64,000 nucleotides of DNA from Nitrospira sp. (GTDB lineage: Bacteria > Nitrospirota > Nitrospiria > Nitrospirales > Nitrospiraceae). The DNA is taken from NCBI GenBank assembly GCA_013140455.1, contig JABFSU010000039.1, positions 1 to 64,000 on the forward strand, given 5' to 3'. Of the stretch, positions 1 through 8,544 are shown one piece after another (within the stretch, counting starts at the first letter, position 1; each line of letters starts with the position of its first letter). Made by a program: the position numbers and the translations under genes. The notes beneath the pieces are model-generated. The model did not search any database and was not told where the DNA came from. It saw only the letters and a list, made by a program, of their open reading frames with translations.

Positions 1-52
1 CATCCTTGAGCACTGCGATAATCTGTTCCTCCGTGTGTCGTTTCCGAGTCAT
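1..52 (-). mobile_element. IS3-family transposase OrfA, N-terminus only (truncated by window edge)
   Basis: Reverse complement of 1-52 reads MTRKRHTEEQIIAVLKD, the typical N-terminus of IS3-family OrfA proteins; possible terminal repeat near 103-121 (tggtctagttttcgggggg). Confidence 0.75.
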
Positions 53-116
53 GGGCCCCTCCTGTGGGCCCCATCTCAGCACAGGCGAACTTCCAAGCCA
101 ATGGTCTAGTTTTCGG

Positions 117-326
117 GGGGAAGGTCAAGCGAGGGAGCAAGGAAAGCGGTTGGGAAGGCGTCCATTAACCGATCCAAGCCTTTTGCGGACGGTTCTACAG
201 ATGAAGGCTCAAGGGAAGTCGATTCGAGCGATTGCCGAGGCGGTAAAGGTGTCGAAGTCGTTTGTCCATAAAACCTGCAAGAATTCCGATTCTGAAACCC
301 TCGAAAATTCAGCCTTCCAGACCTAG
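117..326 (+). pseudogene. Serine recombinase/resolvase C-terminal fragment (HTH region), apparently cut by the adjacent IS
   Basis: Translation AREQGKRLGRRPLTDPSLLRTVLQMKAQGKSIRAIAEAVKVSKSFVHKTCKN matches the Hin/resolvase C-terminal HTH; no catalytic domain upstream. Confidence 0.7.
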
Positions 327-491
327 GCTCTCTCCTGTCCTCAAATCAGATGCTTCGAGGCCATACTGAACACTGCGAGCCAGCAATTCACCACTCACAG
401 TTTCTTTCGAGCATGCGGTCCCTTATTCCAGTTGGCGCTATCTCATTCGCAATTCGGTTCGCCACACACCTGGAATTGGGCCTACCATTTT

Positions 492-1523
492 TTAGTCTAT
501 GGAAAGTGTGCCTCCTGGGCTTGTCAGGTACTCTCTGATAGTTCGTTTCATCTCTTTGAGCTGATCTGATGTATGACGATCCACATTTGAGCCAACACGT
601 TTATGGTACTTATCTTCCCTCTCAGTTCGTTGACTCGCAACGAAAAATTCAAGGCTGTTCTCAAATGAGGCTGCATTTACTTCTTCGCAATCAGGTCGTA
701 TGGTGACTCCTGATACATCGCCTATTAAGAGGGATCGATCGGACAACGGGAACCAAACTACTTGTGGCATGCCATGAAGAACTCGCCCCCAATCCGCTGA
801 TTCATCCCCACGAATAAGCGGCCCGATATCTCCAAGGATAAGGGAATGGGCCTCATATAGCTCAACCCGCCACGACATGCTCCCTAGATCATGAATTCGT
901 TTTTCGAGGTTGCGGCTGCTTTCTAGCACCTGTCGCTGAGATGATCGAACCGACTCTGCTGTGTCTATGATATTAAGGGTGGGGAGGATCATGCGACGAA
1001 GCATCGCGTGCATATCAGGGTGAAGAAGTATTTCGCGCATGACGGCTTCAATCATCGAGCGGGCCTCAGGCGGAGTTGCTGCCAAGATATCTCTAGCAGG
1101 TGGTTCGTTCAACGCATCTTCAGCGAGCTTGGCTAGTAGTTGCGGGGTATATTCTGGGTTCAGGAATTCCTGAAAGCTCTCTCTCATTACAGCTACACCA
1201 ATGTCATGAACTCCCTCTCTGAATGCTTGAGTCCTGACAAGAGAATGTGCAACGAACCTATCAATCTGGGGCTTGCTCTCTGGCGTGGAGTTCCCTTCGC
1301 GGAGGGAACGGACTAGGTTGGCAAACTGAGTCTCTGCTACAGAAAGTATTGTCTCAATGTCTCCGTCGCCATAGAAGTTACCCTGAGCCGCAACTCTTTT
1401 TATGTTTGGAGAGAATTGGGCTCCGTCCTTTCTGAAGACGTGGACATAGAATTCTTCTCCCTCTTGACGGAAAGCGAACCCCTTCAGCAGGAATTGAGGT
1501 ATGAAATGAGATCTTGTTGGCAC
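492..1523 (-). CDS. DUF4238 domain-containing protein
   Basis: 343-aa ORF; N-terminus SHFIPQFLLKGFA resembles the DUF4238 start (HYVPQFYLRNF). Confidence 0.7.
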   Translation of the reverse strand: MPTRSHFIPQFLLKGFAFRQEGEEFYVHVFRKDGAQFSPNIKRVAAQGNFYGDGDIETILSVAETQFANLVRSLREGNSTPESKPQIDRFVAHSLVRTQAFREGVHDIGVAVMRESFQEFLNPEYTPQLLAKLAEDALNEPPARDILAATPPEARSMIEAVMREILLHPDMHAMLRRMILPTLNIIDTAESVRSSQRQVLESSRNLEKRIHDLGSMSWRVELYEAHSLILGDIGPLIRGDESADWGRVLHGMPQVVWFPLSDRSLLIGDVSGVTIRPDCEEVNAASFENSLEFFVASQRTEREDKYHKRVGSNVDRHTSDQLKEMKRTIREYLTSPGGTLSID

Positions 1524-1667
1524 TCTCCGGTTTACCTCAATGAGTCACTATATATTCTACTTACTTCGTGGGGATTGATCTATTGCTGAGATAGTGATGG
1601 ATGGTTAAGAACTAGGGTTCCAGCCGGTTGCGGTCAAAAGCGGTCCCTGATGGCATATCTTGCTTTG

Positions 1668-4142
1668 TCATCCCCCATGGCATTTCTTGTATTTCTTTCC
1701 ACTGCCACATGGACATAGTTGGTTTCGGCCAACGCCTTTAGGAAGAAGCCGTGCCTTGTTTAGGCGTTGTTGGGTGAGTGTTTCAGCTCTTGATTTGAGT
1801 TTAACAAGGTCTTTGGGTGGAATGGCCGCTAGTGATAGGAAATCATGCTCAATGCCTACGAGCTTTCTTTGTTTATACGATAGTTGAAGGAGCAGTCGGT
1901 CGGGCTCGTTAGTGGCTAACATGACGCTCCGAACATGATCTACGGCATCTTGGTGATTCGGACTTCCAGATTCGGTGTGCCAACAGAAAACTGTTATTCG
2001 AGGTTCGCCATGGAGAGAAAAGGATTGCGGTTTCTTCGATGAAGCCTGGCGCACCAATTCTTCGTCAATGATCCTTGCTATCTTGTTTCGCCAGTCTCCT
2101 GAACAGTTAAGTAACGTACTTGCTAATTGCCGTCGCCCGCTTTTGTGGGAACTTCCTAGAAAAGCAAGAATCTCTTCAAGACGGTCGGGCATCTTTTGCC
2201 TTAACGAACAGGGCACCTTGGGATCGGTTATCCTTTGGTTGAAAAAGTGATCGATATCTACTCGATACCCATTCCATCTGACTGGGCCGCTGGCATTTAT
2301 TTCTTGAATGTACTGAGTATAGAGGTTGTGCTTCAGGTATAGACCTAGATGATCTAGCTCATCCTCTGTTTCAACGATGTCGAGTTTGGAGGCCTTCATT
2401 CTTTCTTCGACAAAGTGCAAAAAGACTAGAGGATTGTCGAACAGTTCTGTGTATACCCGTAGATCATCGATAGATATGGACCAAACAGGGTGTGGTCCAA
2501 GATCGAGGCCAAGCTTTTTTAAGTGCTGCGTCCGAGATGCTATCTCCGTGAAAGGGTCGAGTGTGACAGCGCAGATTGCAACGTGCTCAAACTGATCGCG
2601 GGATATGGTGCCTACTTCGACGTGGTTCCTATCGTAGAGTTTAACTGAACGGTCGCTCTCAAGGTATGATACAAAACGCCTGCCTTGCTCGGCAGGTTTT
2701 AGAATCAAGTTCCTCAGTGATGCAAAATGTGCGTTGAAGTCAGTGGTTGGTGAGGTGTGGGTGAAGGCTCCTCCTCGTACCTCAACAATTATTAAATAGT
2801 CTTCGTATAGAAGGAGAGCATCAGCTTCGCACCAATTCTTATCTCCAACCGACCCTGTATGCCAACGATAATGAACAGACTTAAAGACTTGAGCAGTTGG
2901 TAACAGCTTCTTGAAAAGCTCAATCGGGACTCGCTCTGAGACTTCCTGTTGTTTGTCCTTCCATGAAACCTCATATTCAGGCTTCTTCTTGATGATGATG
3001 CGTTGGAGGACCCGGTATACATTGTCGAATAGGCTGAAATTGTCAAAGCAGTAATGCCGCCCATTTAGCTTCAGAAAAGGCCGTTTGTTTATTGGCCATT
3101 CTCTTAAAGGCCAGCCACGGTATTCGCCTTCCTTGAAAAAGTCTTTGTCTTCTCCTTGTGTCCATGAGAGATCCTCCAATAGAGCCTTCGGCAAGTTGGT
3201 TAGTGTTTCGATATCGTGCAGGTCCATTTCTGAAAATCTTGCCACGATGCAATCTCTCCGGCTGCTCCATCCTTTCTCTTTAACAATGTCCTCAACGAGA
3301 GAGCCGGAATTGCTCGCTGTTTCAGGGCTTCCGCTGGCGACTCTATTCTCAAGCTCCTTAGTAATATCGGACTGAAAAGTCTTCATGTCTTCAAACAATT
3401 CCCCAATTCCAAAAGTCTGAGATGCTTGAATCTTCTGAAGACCATTCACAAAGTCTTGCGCCCCTATTCCATAGAGTTCTCTCATCACTTCATTGTGTGG
3501 AAGGAGGGCATCTTGGAGGAATGGAATATTGTGAACCTGGTAACGTTGCCCTCGTATGTTGCACCAATAGATTTGGGCTTTGGCAAAGAAATCTTCAAGA
3601 TCGGGGCTGAGCTCTAGCTCCTTCCGTTTCAAGGCTCCTTGGCACACGAAGAATTCATCGTTGAGTTTCGTAAAAAGGTTCTCTACGAGCGAGCGAAGTG
3701 CCTGCCATTCCTGATCAGTAACATCGGTATGGATAGATTCAGAAGGCGGGACGGAAGCTACGACACTCTGAACGTAATCGACCATTCTCAGCGAGACCAT
3801 ACCCTCCTCGCCAACTTCAGTTTCACTTTGAACTCCCATATGATGTCGGGCTGCTTCCCAATATGCACGTTTTAACAATTCACCAGGTGGGAGTTGGCTA
3901 ATCATCAAGGCTATTTGGAAAGTGATGTTGTTGATTTCTTCGACAACATGCGGAAGGCGTTCGATCAGCTTTGCCTGAATTGCCTCTGCTTGTTCCTGAG
4001 ACATGCGATTCCGCATCAGTATGGCCTTGCCAAATCGAGCCACCTCCAAAGGGCCATATCGAAAATACTCGTCAGGCCTAGATTTCCTCCTCTTGGGTGG
4101 AAGATGTCTTGCTTCTTTCTTTCCTCGGCTCTTCTTGCCCAT
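1668..4142 (-). CDS. SEC-C motif protein with putative restriction-endonuclease-like segment
   Basis: 824-aa ORF; C-terminal NQLCPCGSGKKYKKCHGG (SEC-C zinc motif); internal WCEADALLLYEDYLIIVEVRGG resembles a degenerate PD-(D/E)XK core. Confidence 0.75.
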   Translation of the reverse strand: MGKKSRGKKEARHLPPKRRKSRPDEYFRYGPLEVARFGKAILMRNRMSQEQAEAIQAKLIERLPHVVEEINNITFQIALMISQLPPGELLKRAYWEAARHHMGVQSETEVGEEGMVSLRMVDYVQSVVASVPPSESIHTDVTDQEWQALRSLVENLFTKLNDEFFVCQGALKRKELELSPDLEDFFAKAQIYWCNIRGQRYQVHNIPFLQDALLPHNEVMRELYGIGAQDFVNGLQKIQASQTFGIGELFEDMKTFQSDITKELENRVASGSPETASNSGSLVEDIVKEKGWSSRRDCIVARFSEMDLHDIETLTNLPKALLEDLSWTQGEDKDFFKEGEYRGWPLREWPINKRPFLKLNGRHYCFDNFSLFDNVYRVLQRIIIKKKPEYEVSWKDKQQEVSERVPIELFKKLLPTAQVFKSVHYRWHTGSVGDKNWCEADALLLYEDYLIIVEVRGGAFTHTSPTTDFNAHFASLRNLILKPAEQGRRFVSYLESDRSVKLYDRNHVEVGTISRDQFEHVAICAVTLDPFTEIASRTQHLKKLGLDLGPHPVWSISIDDLRVYTELFDNPLVFLHFVEERMKASKLDIVETEDELDHLGLYLKHNLYTQYIQEINASGPVRWNGYRVDIDHFFNQRITDPKVPCSLRQKMPDRLEEILAFLGSSHKSGRRQLASTLLNCSGDWRNKIARIIDEELVRQASSKKPQSFSLHGEPRITVFCWHTESGSPNHQDAVDHVRSVMLATNEPDRLLLQLSYKQRKLVGIEHDFLSLAAIPPKDLVKLKSRAETLTQQRLNKARLLPKGVGRNQLCPCGSGKKYKKCHGG

Positions 4143-4479
4143 CGTATGGCCTGTGCTAAGAATAGATTGCTAAACACAAACGAGTGGAGCAAAGCTTTCG
4201 AAGAAACTCACTGAAATACACTAGGATCTTACGTTTTCAGGATTGGCCCGGTCTATCCCTTATGGAGCTTGCTTGCAACTTCCTGCACTATAGTGAGGGG
4301 TCACCTCTTCTTCAGGGCAAAGAGTGCCGGTTGGTCGTAAAACGGTCGTATAGCAGAGCGATTTTCCGCTCATTCCATGTCACTCAATCGCACTCCGTCT
4401 CATAGCGCAAACCATTGACATATTAGTGTAAAGACTATGATATGCGCGTCAGCATTGAGAGCGCTGAGTTAGTCTAAAA

Positions 4480-4501
4480 TCAAATCCCGCCTTCGGCACC
4501 A
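4480..4501 (+). repeat. tRNA-Leu 3'-end fragment, putative att site of a genomic island
   Basis: TCAAATCCCGCCTTCGGCACCA equals a tRNA T-loop/acceptor/CCA end without the rest of a tRNA; 21/22 identical to the 3' end of tRNA-Leu(GAG) at 60456-60477 (minus). Confidence 0.65.
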
Positions 4502-4621
4502 ACCTTCTCTTCAGGTTGCTCATCAGCTGAATCGCCCACCCAGGCGTTGAGTGTTCCCATCTGCCCGCAGTTTCGCTATTTGTAAAAATCAACACGAGCG
4601 AGGAGCTGGTCGGTATCTTGG

Positions 4622-5542
4622 CTAGGAGCGAGCGGCCAGCCTGTGTGTCGAAAGAATCATCATCAGGCGGCCGTGCAAGGCGGTGAGATCATCGAGCAGT
4701 TCGATCTTGGTACCGCGAAGGCGGTCTTCAATGGCCCGGGCGCCCTGGCCGCCTATGGCGACAGACCATCGGGTGGCGAGTTGTTCAAGTTGCTGGATGT
4801 GGTGGAGCGTATCAGTCTCCTGCCTCAGCTGGGTGAGGGAGAGGAGGACGAGATCGGGTGAAACCTTCTCACAGAAAGCCGCAAGGTCTGAATAAGGAAG
4901 GTTAGGGCCGAGATAGTAGGCATGGCATCCTTTCGTGGCGGCGATGTAGGCCGCTGCTTGGGCGCCGATCTCATGGGTTTCACCTTCCGGACAGGCGATG
5001 AGGATTCGTGGACCGAATTCATTCACCGGAAGTTGGTTCATGACGGAGAATAACTTCTGCTGAATGATCTTCGTCACGTAGTGTTCGACGGCAACATTCA
5101 AACGGCCTTCGTGCCAGAGCTCTCCGATGCGCCGCTGTAACGGAAGTAAAATACGCTGAAGGGCTTCTTCAAATGGAATCACGGCCACGGCACCGTTGAG
5201 TTTTCTTTCGAAGGCCGCCTTGTCGAGCGGATCGAGCGATCCTACTAAATCATCGAGCAGGCGTTCGTGCGGTTTCTGTTCTTCCGGAGGAACCGGAGTC
5301 GCGAGTCGCATGCGAGCGACAAGCGCATCATGTCCCTCTGCTGCCAGTCCACCGATCGTAGCGCCTTGCTCCATCTGTGCTTTCACAAACCGGAGAAGTG
5401 CCACTTCCTCATCGCTATATTCTCTATAGCGGTTCGAGCTTCGTGACGGTTTGACGAGCCCGTATCGCCTTTCCCAGACCCGAATCACATCCTTTGACAG
5501 GCCCGTGAGTTTCGCAACTCTATGAATTCTATGAGTATTCAT
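4622..5542 (-). CDS. MerR-family regulator with B12-binding domain (CarH/LitR-like photoreceptor regulator)
   Basis: MerR HTH (RVAKLTGLSKDVIRVWERRYGLVKPSRSSNRYREYSDEE) plus W-x9-EH (LWHEGRLNVAVEHY) and the cobalamin His motif (CPEGETHEIG). Start set at MNTHRI because the longer ORF start (5584) overlaps the promoter. Confidence 0.88.
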   Translation of the reverse strand: MNTHRIHRVAKLTGLSKDVIRVWERRYGLVKPSRSSNRYREYSDEEVALLRFVKAQMEQGATIGGLAAEGHDALVARMRLATPVPPEEQKPHERLLDDLVGSLDPLDKAAFERKLNGAVAVIPFEEALQRILLPLQRRIGELWHEGRLNVAVEHYVTKIIQQKLFSVMNQLPVNEFGPRILIACPEGETHEIGAQAAAYIAATKGCHAYYLGPNLPYSDLAAFCEKVSPDLVLLSLTQLRQETDTLHHIQQLEQLATRWSVAIGGQGARAIEDRLRGTKIELLDDLTALHGRLMMILSTHRLAARS

Positions 5543-5555
5543 GGTGACGTTATCC

Positions 5556-5584
5556 ATTATATTCATGCGTCCAATGTTTGTCAA
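5556..5584 (-). promoter_or_regulatory. Sigma70-type promoter of the carH-like gene (TTGACA-N17-TATAAT)
   Basis: Minus strand: TTGACA at 5584-5579, TATAAT at 5561-5556, 17-nt spacer containing ACATTGGAC (5577-5569). Confidence 0.7.
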
Positions 5585-5603
5585 AGAAAATATATCACAA
5601 CAC

Positions 5604-5632
5604 TTGACACATTGGACGACATGGTTTATACA
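5604..5632 (+). promoter_or_regulatory. Sigma70-type promoter of the divergent cluster (TTGACA-N17-TATACA)
   Basis: TTGACA 5604-5609 and TATACA 5627-5632 with a 17-nt spacer. Confidence 0.7.
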
Positions 5633-5662
5633 TTAGACATACTTGATTCAAACATTGGACAT
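5609..5662 (+). promoter_or_regulatory. Tandem ~11-bp direct repeats, predicted CarH-type operator
   Basis: ACATTGGACG(5609) ACATGGTTTAT(5619) ACATTAGACAT(5630) ACTTGATTCAA(5641) ACATTGGACAT(5652); inverted copy CAAACATTGGAC at 5580-5569. Confidence 0.7.
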
Positions 5663-5681
5663 GCAGCCTACGGAGGTGACT

Positions 5682-5975
5682 ATGGCAACAGCAGCGGGAG
5701 CAAGAGCGGATCAGCCGGAAAGACGAGAAGCGTGTTCTGTGGTCACCCATCAATCAATCTGTAGCCGATGTGGCGGACTGATGGTGAGTGACTTCTGCAT
5801 GGACTTACTGAACAGCACCGGTGAACTGGAGTTTGCTGCACAGCGTTGCGTTCAATGCGGCGAAGTCGTCGATCCGGTTATTCAGCGTAATCGTCATCTC
5901 AGGCAGGACATGCGGACCATTCGAAATGTCCCGAGGCCGGTTGCAAATAACTTCGGGGCGAAGAGTCCCTACTAG
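5682..5975 (+). CDS. Small zinc-ribbon-like protein (two CxxC pairs)
   Basis: RBS GGAGG then ATG at 5682; ICSRCGGLMV...RCVQCGEVVDPVIQRNR; paralogue at 9768-10091. Confidence 0.75.
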   Translation: MATAAGARADQPERREACSVVTHQSICSRCGGLMVSDFCMDLLNSTGELEFAAQRCVQCGEVVDPVIQRNRHLRQDMRTIRNVPRPVANNFGAKSPY

Positions 5976-6029
5976 TTCGTTGTTCCAACCAGGGGTGTTC
6001 CTGGTGTTTCCAAACCAAGGAGGTTTCTC

Positions 6030-6998
6030 ATGCGGAGTCAAACGGTTTTTCAGATCGGATTGGGGGTGGCGTTAGTGGCGGGGACCATATCCATGGCGGC
6101 GGCGGAATCGCCTACCGGCGACAAGGATATGGTGTCGATCCCCAGAGGCGAGTTCACCATGGGGAGTCACGAACATTCCGATGAAGCAGCGCATCAAGTC
6201 GTCCTTGATGCCTATCTCATCGACAAGTACGAAGCCTCGAATGCGCGGTACAAGGAATTCATGAAAGCGACCGGCCATCCGGCACCGGCCTACTGGGACG
6301 ATCCTCGACTCAGTAAGGCTAATCAGCCGGTCGTCGGCGTGAGCTGGACCGACGCCGAGGCGTTCTGCAAGTGGGATGGGAAGCGTCTGCCGACCGAAGC
6401 GGAATGGGAGCGGGCAGCCAAAGGCCCGGACGGTGACAACCATTATCCCTGGGGCCACAAGCTTGATCCGAAGAAAGCCAACTATGGACAGAATGTCGGT
6501 CGCACTATGCCCGTCGATTCCTATCCGGAAGGCGTGAGCGGATTCGGGGTCTACAACATGGCCGGCAATGTGTTCGAGTGGGTGAATGACTGGTATGACC
6601 CGAAGTCCTATAAGGACAGCCAGGCCCTCAATCCCAAAGGGCCTGACAAAGGCTACAACTTTGCTAACCAGGGTGCGGTCAGAGTACTGCGGGGCGGATC
6701 CTGGCTTGCTCCGGAAACATCCTTGCACACGAGCCACCGGTTCTGGAATCAACCGGAGAACAATTCCTACGGTGTGGGGCTCGGATTCCGTTGCGCCAAG
6801 TCGGCACAGACGATTTCCGACGAAGCTATGCAGGCCGGGCGCGATGCCTTCATCCAGGCCTTAGTGGCCATGGGGGCGGAGAAGAATGCCGATGCGATGG
6901 CCTCCATCGAGAAGGCGCTGGCTTCAGAACCGGGCAACAAGGAGTACCTGGCTACCCGTGATCTGATCAAGAAGAGCATGGGCATGAAGAAGAAATAA
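6030..6998 (+). CDS. Secreted SUMF1/FGE-sulfatase-fold protein with C-terminal TPR-like extension
   Basis: Signal peptide; MVSIPRGEFTMGS, RLPTEAEWERAAKG, YNMAGNVFEWVNDWYD, VLRGGSW, GFRCA motifs. Confidence 0.88.
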   Translation: MRSQTVFQIGLGVALVAGTISMAAAESPTGDKDMVSIPRGEFTMGSHEHSDEAAHQVVLDAYLIDKYEASNARYKEFMKATGHPAPAYWDDPRLSKANQPVVGVSWTDAEAFCKWDGKRLPTEAEWERAAKGPDGDNHYPWGHKLDPKKANYGQNVGRTMPVDSYPEGVSGFGVYNMAGNVFEWVNDWYDPKSYKDSQALNPKGPDKGYNFANQGAVRVLRGGSWLAPETSLHTSHRFWNQPENNSYGVGLGFRCAKSAQTISDEAMQAGRDAFIQALVAMGAEKNADAMASIEKALASEPGNKEYLATRDLIKKSMGMKKK

Positions 6999-7066
6999 CC
7001 GCATGGGCTGATTGGGGGGCGGCGTTGCCGCCCCCCTGGGACCGAGCGTCAGGCAGGAGGTCGACG

Positions 7067-8125
7067 ATGAATCTTTCTAACACCATGACGGTAGCACTGT
7101 TTGTCACGGGGGCTCTGCTGCCTATTGGCATAAGCGAGGCGGGAGAATCGTTGATTCCCCAGGATATGGCGTATGTCGCGCACGGGCCATCTGTCATGGG
7201 AATTGACAAAGAAGCCCCTGCCTCAGCGGCCAAGAAATCCACAGCCTACGAGCGACGAATGAATCAGCCCTGGTCCGCCGATGCCTTGAACGATGAGGGT
7301 CCGGCCCACATGGTGTTCCTGGATTCGTATCTGATCGACAAGTACGAGGTATCCAACAAGCAGTTTGGCGACTTCATGCGGGAGAAGGGTCATCCGGCCC
7401 CGGCCTACTGGGACGATCCCCGCTTGAACAAACCCGAGCAACCGGTCGCCGGAGTGAATTGGGAGGATTCCAAGACCTTCTGTGAATATCGTGGCAAACG
7501 TCTCCCAACCGAGGCGGAATGGGAAAAAGCGGCTCGTGGACCCAAAGCCAATCTGTATCCTTGGGGGAATGAATTCGGTCCGGCGAAAGCGAACTATGGC
7601 AGGAATCACGAGGCGACGATGCCGGTAGATTCCTATCCCGAGAGCGTGAGCTACTACGGTGTGTACAACATGGCCGGGAATGTTTTTGAGTGGGTCGCTG
7701 ACTGGTATGACCCCCGATATTACGGTCGGCTCGAGACCATGGTGAATCCGACCGGTCCGGCCAAAGCCATATGGATGGGCGGGACGGGCACTTATGTCGA
7801 TCGGTTGACGGTCGGAGAAAAGCGAGTCATTCGCGGGGGTTCGTGGATCGCACCAGAGGGCACGGTCAAGGCAACCCATCGGTTCTGGAATCATCCGCTC
7901 AATAACAGCTATGGCGTGGGCTTGGGGTTCCGCTGTGCCAAGACCGCCCCGCCGGAAATCGAACAGCAGATCAGGGATGCATACATCACCGCACTTGTGG
8001 AGATGGGACGTGAGCGGTTTTCGGACGCTCAGCAGGCAGTGGCTCGCGGCTTGGCCATTGACCCGAAGAATGTCGAACTGTTGGAGCTCAGCCCGTTGAT
8101 CGAGCAGTCGATGAAGAAATCGTAA
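7067..8125 (+). CDS. Secreted SUMF1/FGE-sulfatase-fold protein (second copy)
   Basis: RLPTEAEWEKAARG, YNMAGNVFEWVADWYD, VIRGGSW, GFRCA; start at MNLSNTMTV downstream of AGGAGG. Confidence 0.87.
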   Translation: MNLSNTMTVALFVTGALLPIGISEAGESLIPQDMAYVAHGPSVMGIDKEAPASAAKKSTAYERRMNQPWSADALNDEGPAHMVFLDSYLIDKYEVSNKQFGDFMREKGHPAPAYWDDPRLNKPEQPVAGVNWEDSKTFCEYRGKRLPTEAEWEKAARGPKANLYPWGNEFGPAKANYGRNHEATMPVDSYPESVSYYGVYNMAGNVFEWVADWYDPRYYGRLETMVNPTGPAKAIWMGGTGTYVDRLTVGEKRVIRGGSWIAPEGTVKATHRFWNHPLNNSYGVGLGFRCAKTAPPEIEQQIRDAYITALVEMGRERFSDAQQAVARGLAIDPKNVELLELSPLIEQSMKKS

Positions 8126-8175
8126 GGAATCGGCACCGTCCGTCGTGACGGTGGGATCGAGACGGAGGAGTAGTC

Positions 8176-8544
8176 ATGACACAGTACACAAGAATTGTCC
8201 TCGTGATTTCACTCAGCGCGCTATTGGGAGCAGCAACGGTTCAGGCCGGACCTCTTGATCCGGACCGCCACCCGCACCCGGACAGCGCCAAGGCGGTTCA
8301 TGAAGCGGAACACGACGTGGATCACGCTTGGGAGATCTATCATCGCGCAGCGCTAGGGGGGACGGTGGCCTCACCGGCTCTGCAGGCTGACATCGAGGAA
8401 CATTTGCACGAGGCCAGAACCCTCGTCACTCAGGCGCAGGAAGCGGCTGAGCGGGGGGATAAGCGCCAGGTAGAGCGGCTGGTCGGCCAAGTCAAAATCC
8501 ATACGACCCACGCCATCGAGGGGAGCAAGGAGCAGAAGAAATGA
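8176..8544 (+). CDS. SmbP-like small secreted His-rich metal-binding protein
   Basis: 122 aa, signal peptide, helical His-rich repeats (HEAEHDVDHAWEIYHRA, IEEHLHEARTLVTQAQEAA). Confidence 0.6.
   Translation: MTQYTRIVLVISLSALLGAATVQAGPLDPDRHPHPDSAKAVHEAEHDVDHAWEIYHRAALGGTVASPALQADIEEHLHEARTLVTQAQEAAERGDKRQVERLVGQVKIHTTHAIEGSKEQKK

Noticed and set aside
5522-5764. 80-aa + strand ORF over the divergent promoter region
   Set aside because: Crosses both predicted promoters and the operator; no RBS; the real first gene starts at 5682 with a good RBS.
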